Source: Desmodus rotundus (Eukaryota > Chordata > Mammalia > Chiroptera > Phyllostomidae). Taken from it: 64,000 nucleotides of DNA. The notes under the pieces were generated by a model that was not told the origin of the DNA, made no database searches, and worked only from the letters and a program-made list of their open reading frames with translations. Location of the stretch: NCBI RefSeq assembly GCF_022682495.2, contig NC_071392.1:136224818-136288817 (forward strand), given 5' to 3'. Of this stretch, positions 22,946 through 32,890 are shown piece by piece. Within the stretch, counting starts at the first letter, position 1. Each line of letters starts with the position of its first letter. A program made the translations under genes and the position numbers.

Positions 22946-23224
22946 GAGAGGACTAAGTCTCATAGTTATGAGATAATTGAAGATGACTTCCTGAGGAGAA
23001 GAGGCCACAGATCGCCAAGCTCAGGAAAGGGAGAGCAATCTTTTAACTATGGAAGCATTTTGTGAAGAAAAAAAAAGGAAATTGCTAAAGAGCCTGGTTT
23101 TCTGGCAACAAGGATTTTGGGGCTGTCTAGGATGGCAGTGCAAGCTTGGAGGCAAGAGGGGTGGGATTCTATAGGGTATAATTTGAGGATATTTCAAGAT
23201 GGGATGTGTCTTAGCTGAGAGTGT

Positions 23225-23335
23225 AGCTCTGCAGCCACATGGAGGCACCAAATTATGGAGCCTCTCTGAGCCTCAGTTTCCTCATATGTAAAATGGTGGT
23301 TATAGTAGCACCTACCCAATAGGCCTGTTCTAAGT
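23225..23335 (-). repeat. MIR SINE core
   Basis: 'CTCTGAGCCTCAGTTTCCTC' with 'TGTAAAATGG' and 'CCTACC' is the classic reverse-orientation MIR core. Confidence 0.85.
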
Positions 23336-23634
23336 TTTATATGTCATTGTTTTCCAATAGTATTTATTGGTGTGTTTCACTATTCTTGACATTAACTTCC
23401 ACTTTTTATTTTATTGCTCATTAAGATAATTATATACATTGGAAATCAACAAGTAAATAAGAATGGAATAAAGTGGCAATGTTTATAACCTTGCAATACA
23501 TCAAAGTAAATTATTATAAATTTCTAACAACTATAGAAGTCAAAACGTTAACAGCAAAACAAAACCACTGGAGTGGAAAATAATATAGTGACAGTTTTTC
23601 CATTCTAAATGAGCAGTTGTAGCAATGTGAAAAC

Positions 23635-23775
23635 TTGAAAAAGAAAGAAAGAAAAGAAGAAAGAAAGAGGGAGAAGGAAGGAAGGAAGGATGGAAGGAAG
23701 GAAGGAAGGAAGGAAGGAAGGAAGGAAGGAAGGAAGGAAGGAAGGAAAGGAAGAGAAAGAAAGAAGGAAAGAAAT
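23635..23775 (+). repeat. GGAA/GAAA polypurine microsatellite
   Basis: An AAAG-rich run (23640-23670) passes into GGAA repeats. The longest uninterrupted part, about 23692-23747, holds roughly 14 GGAA units. The apparent FLPS-repeat proteins on the minus strand are translations of this repeat. Confidence 0.95.
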
Positions 23776-25894
23776 GGTTGTGCATGAGTTTTGAGTGGGA
23801 ACACTTGCTCTTAGGCCTGCAGCATATGACTCTCAAATTATCTATCGGAAGCTACAGCACTGAGCAATGACACATGAAGGGGAGGTACTGAAAGTCAGAC
23901 CAGTCCATTTATTTCTGAACATATGGAACACTAAATATCCTGAGATTCTCTAGCACTATAAAATAGCCAAGAATGCTCAGTAAAATTAAAGAAGCATTCT
24001 CTTCATGCATTGATAAACTTGTATGGAAATAAGAAAAATCCCCAGGTACCAGTAACAACAAAGAAGCTAAAAATCAAAGGGAAAAGGGAAAAGCTCTGGA
24101 GAGCTATCAGCTGATGGGTATCCTGGTGCTAACAGCAGTGGCAGTATGAATCTAAACCATTTCACAGGAACCAGCATCAGGAAAGGTTGTTTATTCTATA
24201 TCCAGAATGGAGTGAGCAAAATTAAGACCCTTCAATCATGTGCCTGAGCACAGGCAAAAATAGGAACACTATGCAAAGCACAGATCTGACCACATATTCC
24301 CTCCTCCCCTCCACCAAGAGCGATTGCTGCTTCTTTACTAATAATAACTTGAGTCCTGCTCCATTCTTCTCATCCTTAGACAACAATCATTTGATATCCA
24401 ATCATGGAGTAACCTCACTTTTTGACAGCATAGAATTCAGACCCCTTCCTTCCTTGACCCCTCCCAATCACCGAACACCAGTCAGAACTCCATCACAAGT
24501 TCCTCTAAGCACCATATTATTGAGATGTTCAAGGCTCTGCATGGTCTGAGGTCTCCTTAGCTGTAGTAGGTAATAAACCTGACTTTGACTCCAGGTCTCT
24601 CACTGGGGGCCTGGACAACATCAACCAGCAATGGCAAGTTGGGAAGAAAAGGGTGGCTATCTCAGAATACAGAGCTGGGTGTGGTGAGGGGGCTAGTGAC
24701 GGCAGGTCCTTGAAATGTTGGACTGCAGCAGAAAGTGCAAGACTTGTATACTTTGTCTAAGAGTTTGGTTTATATTTTATGGGATGGTGGTTTCAATATT
24801 ATTGGATTTGCAAAGTATGTCACTTTGGCTGTAGTTTTGAGAATATGTAAGACTCAAAGAATTCTGACTATATGTAATGACCATCATTATCCAGAGAAGA
24901 GATGATACTGCCTGGGAGGGGAAAGAATGGATTAGAGAGGATACATCAAGGTAAAACCACAAGATTCTACATGGGGTTGGCAGGGATGGGGGAGGAAAAG
25001 ATTTTCAGGCTCCTGGATCAGGCATTGGGTGAATATTGTTGCCATTTGATTATATGTAGGAGACATGGTAGGATCAGACTCTGGGGTTCATTTTAAGTAG
25101 GAGATGTTTATTATCATTTGAGACATTTATGATTTTGGATGATTTGGGGTAATCAGGTGAAGACATTCCCTCAGGAGGCCTTCAGTCTTGGTGAGATGGA
25201 ATATGTTGGCAAATGGAGACTAACTGAGGAAGCTCGGTGAGGTCTGTGAGATTGAGTGCTCAAGTGGAATGCTTAACCAAGGTAAGGAGGATCTAACATA
25301 AGACAGTGCACAGGTGCAAGGGGCTAATTGCAAGCGATGGCCAGGTAGTATTAGTGAGCAGGGCCCACTTGTGTAAGTCCATTCACTTCTCAGTCTGTTT
25401 TATCTCTTCACTGTGGGAATAAATGCCTGCATCTTGCTAGTTGTTCTCAGCATTAAACAGAATTTTCAAAGGGTTTTTATTACTCATGTGCCATTTTCCA
25501 ATGCCCCACAGTTTTATGGTTTCACGAGGAAGTACTGTGGCATGAAAATATACCCTCATAAGTTTACAGCCACTTGTCAAATTAGTGTTCATTCAGTCAT
25601 TTTTCTTCTGCTTAACTGTCATATCTCTCCCTACTAATCCACTGGTATTTTTGTCATTATTTTTCTGTTGATAGTTAATTTCAGGTGAATTTCAAAAATG
25701 CAAATCACTGCAAAAGTGAAAGTATTAGTTTTGAAGAAGCTGCAGGACCTCAGGAGGTAATGGAGCAGATGTTGGGGGCTGACCAAAGAGCAGCACTCCA
25801 CTGGCTCCATCAGAGCTAGATCCACAATGCTGGAAGGAGAGGGACCTGCCGAGACTGACAACAGGGAAGTCTACAGAAAAGAATGCCTTGAATA
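23776..25894. other. Unassigned intergenic DNA
   Basis: About 2.1 kb with no gene or repeat that I can name. Scattered ORFs of up to 103 codons (e.g. 24238-24549) show no domain, signal peptide or compositional sign of being real. Confidence 0.4.
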
Positions 25895-26091
25895 ACCCTG
25901 GCTGCTATGGCTTGGTGGATTGAGTACCAACCTATGAACCAAAGGGTCAGTTCCCAGTCTAGGGAACATACCTGGGTTGCAGACCAGGTCCCTGGTAGGA
26001 GGTGCATGAGAGGCAACTACACATTGATGTTTCTCTCTTTCTCTTTGTCCCTTCCTTCCCCTCCCTAAAAATGAGTAAGTAAAATCTTTAA
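25895..26091 (+). repeat. VES SINE with TSD
   Basis: The tRNA-derived head (CCCTGGCTGCTATGGCTTGG) and box B region (GAACCAAAGGGTCAGTTCCC) are followed by 'TTGCAGACCAGGTCCC', 'ATTGATGTTTCTCTC' and the tail 'AAAATCTTTAAA'. An 18-base flank AAAAGAATGCCTTGAATA (25877-25894) recurs at 26092-26109 with one change, a classic L1-mediated TSD. Confidence 0.95.
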
Positions 26092-26109
26092 AAAAGAATG
26101 TCTTGAATA

Positions 26110-27577
26110 TAAGTGGATTAAAAAAGGATCTCAGGAAAATTGGTGATGGTTTGGAGTATTATCACCCATTTCCCCCGCAAACTTCTCTCCTTAGGATAGG
26201 AGTCCAACATAAGGTGAAGGGCTTCATGCTAGGCATGCATGGCATTTTTTGGAAATACTTGATCCTCACATCCCCAATCACACATCATTTATTATTTGTT
26301 CATTTTTTAAGTAGAATATGGTAATAAAGAAACCTGAATTTTGTCTAACATGAACTTGTTTTACAAGTTTTATTTTTATCATTCAATATAATATACCATA
26401 AACACACTTTTTGCTTGAACTATGGTTGCTTCTAAGAGGCTTCTCTTGTGACACAAATCTACTCCAGCAACAAGTACCACCTGAGTAAGGAGTTGGATCT
26501 CTACCTTACACTCAGAGTAGAAACTTCATAAATGACAATTCTTTCTTCTGCTGTGTCATTTTCTTTGAGAGAGGAAGGAAGAAGCAGATGAAAAATGTGG
26601 AAACCTAGACTGTGGGGGCTGGAGAGAGATGAAGAGGACAGTTGAACAGGGCATTCATTAGGTGCCAAATAGAAACTTGATTTACTTCCCATAAGCTTCT
26701 TAAATGGAAGTTAGTGTTCAATCAATTTAGCTCAAAATGGGAGATCTCTTTTAAATCTTGAACCCTCAATAGTCATCTTTGCCTTTTAGGTAAGGAGATT
26801 TAACAATTTGACTATCGGTCTCCCTTTTCTAAGAATGTGGTTTTGTTGAGTTTTCTTCTTTTTAGACTTGCCAAAGCCAAAGGAATATTAAATAGCTCAT
26901 CACTTAAGAGGGGAAGAACTACCTTGAATAAATTAGCACTATTTTTTTAAGCTGCAGGATAATATTAGTCATCAAGTCTACATACTGTTTTGACAAAATG
27001 AATGTCACCTTTCCTTTCTGCTACTGTTTGAGTGTGAACAAAAGGGGTTATCTGAGGATGCTACTCTGGTGCAGGCTGGAGCTACAATTGTTTTTCCAGT
27101 TTTTGGAAAATGGAGAGGGTATGGTGAAGTCCTCTAGTGGCTGGATATAGCAAGCTGGAGGGATTTGAGGATTTGTTATTGCCATGTTAATTTAGTGGAT
27201 TCTCTAAATGGTCATGGGAGGTTTAACAAGGGACAGGGATAAGGGGAGCTTGCATCTATTTTCCACTGAGAGAACACCCTGATGTTCATTAGAATTACAA
27301 ATTAGTACCATCTTTGTTTACAAAAGTCTATTTAACTCAAAGACAGGTACAATGATGTGTTAATTTATTCATACAAATGAACAAAGACAGAGGCTGATTG
27401 TAACTGTGGGTAGGTAATGGTTTATTTGAGCAGGAGCTAAAAATACAAGCTGAGGGAAGAGAGGAAAGAAGAGAGGAGAAAAGAGAGCTGAAAGTGTGTT
27501 TAGAAAGCCTGAATAATTTGGAGAGTGATTAGTGACATAAACAGCTAGGAATAAAGAAGGTGACAGCCAGATATGTT
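26110..27577. other. Unassigned intergenic DNA
   Basis: No gene, RNA or clear repeat recognised. The stretch is AT-rich and ends in a T-rich tract that starts an L1 tail. Confidence 0.4.
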
Positions 27578-27745
27578 CTTTTAATTTATTTTTATTTTAT
27601 TTATTTTTATTTTTGTATTTCTTATTATTGTTCAAGTACAGTTGTCTCCATTTTCCCACCACCACTTTCTCCTGCCCCACTCACCCCCATCTCCCACCCT
27701 GATTCTTTCTCTCTCTGGCTTTGTCCATGGGTCCCCTATACATGT
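27578..27745 (-). mobile_element. L1 3' UTR fragment
   Basis: T-rich start, 'TTATTGTTCAAGTACAGTTG', a C-rich block and 'GTCCATGGGTCCCCTATACA' form the reverse complement of an L1 terminus. It is cut at about 27745, where a second L1 terminus in the same orientation begins. Confidence 0.85.
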
Positions 27746-28032
27746 TCTGTTTTATTTTAAATAATTGTATTGTTGTTTAATTACAGTTCTCTGCATTTAC
27801 CCTCTACCACTCCCCCCTCACCCCAGCCATCCCTGTCTCCCTTGCTTCCAACCCCCCTTGGTTTTGTTCATGTGACCTTTATAGTTGTTCTTGAAAACCC
27901 TTCCCCCCTTCCTCCATTATGTCCTCCCACCTACCCTGTGGTTACTGTTAGATTGTTCTTAATTTCAACGTTTCTGGTTATATTTTGCTTGCTTGTTTGT
28001 TTTGTTGATTAGGTTCCACTTAAAGGTGAGAT
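27746..28032 (-). mobile_element. L1 3' UTR, first part of an L1 interrupted by an LTR
   Basis: A new T-rich tail and 'TTGTATTGTTGTTTAATTAC' begin a second L1 terminus. It runs to 'TTCCACTTAAAGGTGAGAT' at 28032. The same L1 resumes at 29252 ('AGATCATATGGTAG'), so the sequence between is an insertion. Confidence 0.9.
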
Positions 28033-29251
28033 TGAAACGGGGTGCAGCCAAGAAGAGGGCCCCAAATAGGGATTTGTAATGGGGTTCAGAACTCAAGGTA
28101 TCCAGGAAATATTAGGAAAGTATATATAGGATGTCCTCACCCCCACAAGCCTGAGCTGGGGGAAGGGACACATGGAGCAGGGCCATTCAGAGCTATTTTG
28201 TATGGCAACAGCTTTGCAGCTTGCCCCTGGCATGGTCATTTAACATGCCTATAACCTTTAACTGGTTTCATAGATATGTTAAATAGCCGTGGTCCTGCTT
28301 TGAGCCAGGGAGCTGAGAGTGACTTCCATTCAAGATGTAACTGGGAGGCAACTCCCCCTGGTTACAGGGCCTGCATAAGAGCTTGGAGAAGATTGGCTCC
28401 ATGCCATGGGGCCACATCTGCCCAGACTTACTATGGCATCCCAGTAAAGCTTGAAAAAGAAGGAATGCTGGCAGGAGTAACTGACTGTAGCAGGAGTCAG
28501 AAATGGGGCTCCAGAGGAAGAATGGAGGTGGGATTTAAACCCAGGCATGGCAGCCGTACTGGACAGAGGACCATGTGGTTCTGAAGGAGAAGCGGGAGGA
28601 CCATGTGCTTCTGGGGGAGAAAGGAGAGGGTCACGCAGCTTTGGCAGAGTGAATGGAAGAGGACCACATGGTTTTGAAGGAGAAGAAGGTGGACCATGTG
28701 GTTTTGGGGAGAAGAGAAAAGACCATGCGGTTTCGAAGGAGAAGAGAGAGGATCACTTGGATTTGGAGTGCTCCTTTTTGCCACGCAGCTTAGGCAGCAG
28801 GAGAGACTTTGCCAGGAAGAAAAGGGGAGAAAGGGCTCTTGCTGGTGGACCATGAGAGGGTGCCACATGGCTTTGGATTAACTGGAGATTGGGGCAGCCA
28901 CACAGCTGATGGTGCCGGGATCCTGAATCACGGACTTCTACTTCCTTTACTGAGATACGGTATCCCCGACTAGGCAGAGGGAGAGGGAAGGACTGTGCAT
29001 CTGTGGGTATTCTAAAGGACTTTGGTATCTTATTGAAGACATTAAGTCATTACTCTAAGTCTGTGTAACCTTTAAATAAATAATTTCTTTCCTTTTCACC
29101 AGTCTCTGGCATTGAGAGACATCTTTCCTCTGGTGGTGGGCATTGTGAACCTATTAGGTGTGTGTGTGTGGGGGAAGCCCAGAGAGAGAAAGGGGGGATC
29201 CTTTCTGTAATAATATATTGTGAACCACCACCCCCCATTTGTTCTGTAACA
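28033..29251 (+). mobile_element. Solo LTR, 1.2 kb, with 4-bp TSD (class I-like)
   Basis: The insertion begins TGAAACGGGG and ends TTCTGTAACA (TG...CA) and is flanked by a perfect AGAT duplication (28029-28032, 29252-29255). A 4-bp TSD is typical of gammaretrovirus-like (class I) elements. AATAAA at about 29077 lies ~175 bp from the 3' end, as for an R-U5 boundary, and the long upstream part with its ~30-bp tandem repeat would be U3. No retroviral gene remains, so recombination between two LTRs is inferred. The length is at the long end for mammalian LTRs. Confidence 0.82.
28564..28775 (+). repeat. ~30-bp tandem repeat within the LTR U3
   Basis: Seven imperfect units of the type 'GGACCATGTGGTTTTG' plus 'GAAGGAGAAGA' begin at about 28564, 28592, 28626, 28661, 28691, 28720 and 28749. 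Repeats in U3 often act as enhancers; here that is only a possibility. Confidence 0.85.
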
Positions 29252-29606
29252 AGATCATATGGTAGTTTTCCCTCACCACCTGGCTTATTTCACTTAGCAT
29301 AATGCTCCCCAGATCCATACATGCTTCCACAAAGGGTAGGAGCTCCTTCTTTCTTACTGCTGCATAGCATTTCATTGTGTAAATGTACCATAGTTTTTTG
29401 AACCATTCATTTACTGATGGGCACTTAAGTTGTTTCCAGCCCTTGGCTAGTACAAATTGGGCTGCTATGAACATTGGAGTGCATAGGTTCTTTTGGATTG
29501 GTGTTTCAGGGTTCTTAGGATGTAATCCTAGGAGTGGAATTAACAGGTCAAAAGGCAGTTCCAGTTTTAGTTTTCAGAGGAAATTCCATACTGTTTTCCC
29601 CAGTGG
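29252..29606 (-). mobile_element. L1 ORF2 C-terminus, second part of the interrupted L1
   Basis: The minus strand encodes the ORF2 end: [40 protein letters not shown] and [16 protein letters not shown]. It continues the 27746-28032 fragment across the LTR. At about 29606, after 'CCCCAGTGGCTGC', it switches to a plus-strand L1 3' UTR. Confidence 0.88.
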
Positions 29607-30765
29607 CTGCAAACAAGCAAGCAAGCAAAATATAACCAGAGACATTGAAACAAAGAACAAACTGACAGTAACCAAAGGAAAGGGGGCAGGAGGATAACAG
29701 GGGAAAGGAAGGCAAGGGTCATCAAGAACATGTATAAAAGACTCTCTACTCTGTTCCATTGGTCTGACACATAGACCAATAGGACAGAACAGAGAGCCCA
29801 GAAATAAATCCAAGTCTCTATGGTCAATTAATATTTGAAAAGTGGGGCAGAAGCATAAAATGGAGTAAAAATAGCCTCTTCAACAAATTGTGTTGGGAGA
29901 TCTGGACAGCTACATGCAAAAAAATGAAAATCAATTACCAACTTAAACCATACACAAAAATAAATTCAAGGTGGATAAAAGACTTAAATATAAGTCATAA
30001 CACCATAAAAGTCCTAGAGGAAAACACAGGCAGGAAAATCTCAGACATTCCATGCAGCAATAGTTTCACCTATATGTCCCCTAGAGCAAGGGACATAAAG
30101 GAAAGAATAAACAAATGGAATTCATCAAATTAAAAAGCTTCTGAATGGCTAAAGAAAACAGCATTAAAGTGAAAAGAGATCCAACTGTATGGGAAAACAT
30201 ATTTGCCAATGATACCTTGGACAAGGGTTTGATCTTCAAAATATATAAAGAACTCACGTGACTCCACACCAGGAAGACAAAAAAAAAACAATTAAAAAAT
30301 GGGCAGAAGACTTAAACAGACACTTTTCCAAGGAGGAAATACAGAAGGCCAAGAGACTTGAAAAGATGTTCAGCAACACTATCCATCAGAAAGATGCAAA
30401 TTAAAACCACAATGAGGTACCACTTCACAATGGTCAGAATGGCCAGCATAAACAAATCAACAAACAAGTGCTGGCAAGGCTGTGGAGAAAAGGGAACCCT
30501 AGTGCACTCTTGATGGGAATGCAGACTTGTGAAGGCACTATGGAAAACAGTATGGAATTTTCTCAGGAAACTAAAAATGGAACTGCCTTTGATCCAGCAA
30601 TTCCATGGCTGGGATTAAACCCTAAGAATCCTGAAATAGCTATTAAAAGAACTTATGCACCCCAATGTTCATAGCAGCAGCCAAATACTGGAAAAAGCCT
30701 AAGTGCCCATCAGTAAATAAATGGATCAAAAAACTATTTACACAATGGAATACTATGCAGCAGAT
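29607..30765 (+). mobile_element. Rearranged L1: 3' UTR piece, small inverted hairpin, then ORF2
   Basis: 29607-29735 is L1 3' UTR (AAACAAGCAAGCAAGCAAAA and a G-rich tract). 29736-29785 is an imperfect inverted repeat in which an ORF2 stretch (tctctactctgttccattgg) faces its own complement. From about 29760 plus-strand ORF2 runs through [20 protein letters not shown] and the cysteine region to about 30765. It then joins unrelated DNA inside the AADRKK-equivalent codons. Stops and frame changes abound. Confidence 0.85.
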
Positions 30766-32663
30766 ATGATTTTTTTACAACGGTCTTGTCAGTCCCATTT
30801 CTCTATTACTATCTGGAATGAAGATAGCCTTTTGGATATTTGTGTGGAACCAAGCCTCAATCATAAGCAGACTTGGCTGCATAAGGACTGCCACCATCAA
30901 GTCACGATTTTTGAGAGACCATTGGTGCCATTTGCTAAAAGGCAGCAGAGGGAAGTAGAAATAAGAGGTCGGGAAAAGAGAAAAAGCCCAGCTTGGGTTT
31001 CCTTCAAACCCTTAGGTATTGGGTTAGTTTTTTCTCACTCTGATGCTTATGTATATTATGGCATGAGGCTTTCAAATGTTCTAGTAGCCTGTTTAATTGA
31101 TAGGAATTGCTGACTGAGACTGTGTGTTACCATGGTAACTAACCCAAGACCTCTTATAGGGATCTGAGTCCTTTCTTCCTGATGAGATAGACATGTAGGG
31201 AGAAGATCAACTGACAAAACTTCTTCTTAGTCTCTGGCTTTCACTCTTTGTGCGCACCTGCCTATGAAGAGAAGTAGGGCTTGTCTCAATGAGAGTTTGA
31301 GGGAAAGAATCCGAGGCAGGACTCCTCTGTGTTGACTATGCATTTAGGGAACCATCTTATTCACCCAAGGGGTCCAGCAAGTATCAGAGGTACTGCCCTG
31401 CAAGAAGGATCTGGAGTTTAATTGCCCTCACATGTGGGAGCCCTTATCATCCCCCTCTTATCAAAAGCAAATCTCATTTTTAAAAAATAAGCTCAAAATC
31501 TCTAGTACTCTGCTCTGAAGATAAAGCCAAGGGTTGGCATAGGCCATACTTACAAATTTACATTTAAACAGCCTAAGACAATGAATATGCCTTTGCACCA
31601 ATAAATTTTACCTTTATGAACTGTTTACTTATCTTCCCTATTTTTCACCCTTTTCACATTGGCTTCTTGTTATGCAGAATCTTTCATCTTGTATAAATGT
31701 AGAAGCAAAGTTGATCTTTCTATTTTATAACAAAGTGACATATTGCAAGTCATAAGAATGGTAGCAAGATTCCTCCTGTGATACTCAATCTTCTATATTT
31801 GTATGCACTAGCATCATGCAAAATGATAAAATTAATAAGAAGGAACAGGGAAACAATTTATGCTCCTTTAATACTATAGGAATTCTATTTGACACCACTC
31901 ACAGATTGTCTTAAATCTGCACAAAGCTCTACAAGGCAGAGTAATGTTCATTACATGGCATGAAAGTAGCACAGTCACCTGTGAGCCCCAAAGTCATATT
32001 TAGTGCTCAGTAGATACTAAGTTCCAACATAACATGTTCCCTCAGTATCAGAGTATAGACATTATCCTGAGCCCCTACATGGTTATTTAGTAGCAGGTAG
32101 CCCATCAGTAAAAAAAAAAAAATCTGAATGAACAAATGACTGTATAAATTATAGAGTCATTCAAGTAATCTTACCATCAGATGTGTCATCTACTGAGCTA
32201 TAAAGTTAATTTATATTTTAAATGCTATCATACTGTTGATGGGACACTTTGACCACACATCAAGGTTCCTGGAGCATTACTCCTTTCTTTTGATGAATTG
32301 GCTCTATCTTCTGTAATGAGATCTATAGGTTTTTGGAGTTTGGCATTGTGATCACCAAGCAGGTGCATTCAAAAGAATTGTTCCACAGTGGTTTGCTCCC
32401 CATGCACAAGCACTACCTCCTGCCTAGTGTGCTACCATAGTCATCCAAGAGAAAGCAAAGGAATGAGAAAGAAAGATTGTAAGAATGAGAGAGAGACACA
32501 CACATAGAAATAGGAAAATATATAGAGATGTGTTGTACAAAGCAAGCAGATGGCAAAGTCACAAAGGTTAAAAATATACTGTTTGATTTTCAGAACTGAA
32601 AGAAAATGTAAGGAAGTATTTTTATCAATGTTGGTATACACTTATGTGCTAATCTAAATAAAT
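30766..32663. other. Unassigned DNA after the L1 break
   Basis: Downstream of the L1 breakpoint an open frame continues to 31113 with no recognisable domain. The stretch 31120-31460 has LTR-like features on the minus strand, but I cannot define its ends. No gene is named. A perfect X-box palindrome lies at 31126-31139. Confidence 0.4.
31126..31139. promoter_or_regulatory. Perfect palindromic X-box (RFX-type) motif
   Basis: GTTACCATGGTAAC is a perfect 14-bp palindrome matching the symmetrical binding motif of RFX factors. Occupancy cannot be judged from sequence, and no gene start is evident nearby. Confidence 0.5.
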
Positions 32664-32890
32664 GTTTGTGTGTGTAGATGTGCATGTGTATGTATGCAGA
32701 TGTATATTCTGGTAGATGTGTGCATGTGTATGCATGTATGTGTGTAGAAGCATATGTATATGCACGGGCATGTGCATGTTGTGTGTATGTATATATGCTT
32801 ATGCATGTGTGTCCATGTGTACATGTGCATGCTTGTGCATGTGTGTACATATATGTAGGTGTATATGCATGTGCATGTGTGTGTGTGCAT
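32664..32890. repeat. GT/CATG-rich alternating purine-pyrimidine tract
   Basis: About 225 bp of TGTGCATGTGTATG-like text, nearly all alternating purine and pyrimidine. Long open frames on both strands here (His/Thr-rich, Cys/Val-rich) are artefacts of the repeat. Confidence 0.93.

Noticed and set aside
23514..23836. FLPS-repeat proteins on the minus strand
   Set aside because: Translation of the GGAA/GAAA microsatellite.
28564..28775. Repeats with regular spacing as a possible CRISPR array
   Set aside because: Units are contiguous and imperfect with no unique spacers, in a mammalian LTR.
28547..28855. Gly/Glu-rich 102-codon ORF
   Set aside because: Encoded by the tandem repeat of the LTR; open in several frames, so not evidence of a gene.
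30721..31113. 130-codon ORF crossing the L1 breakpoint
   Set aside because: The first ~15 codons are L1-derived and the rest has no recognisable domain. It is probably a chance read-through.
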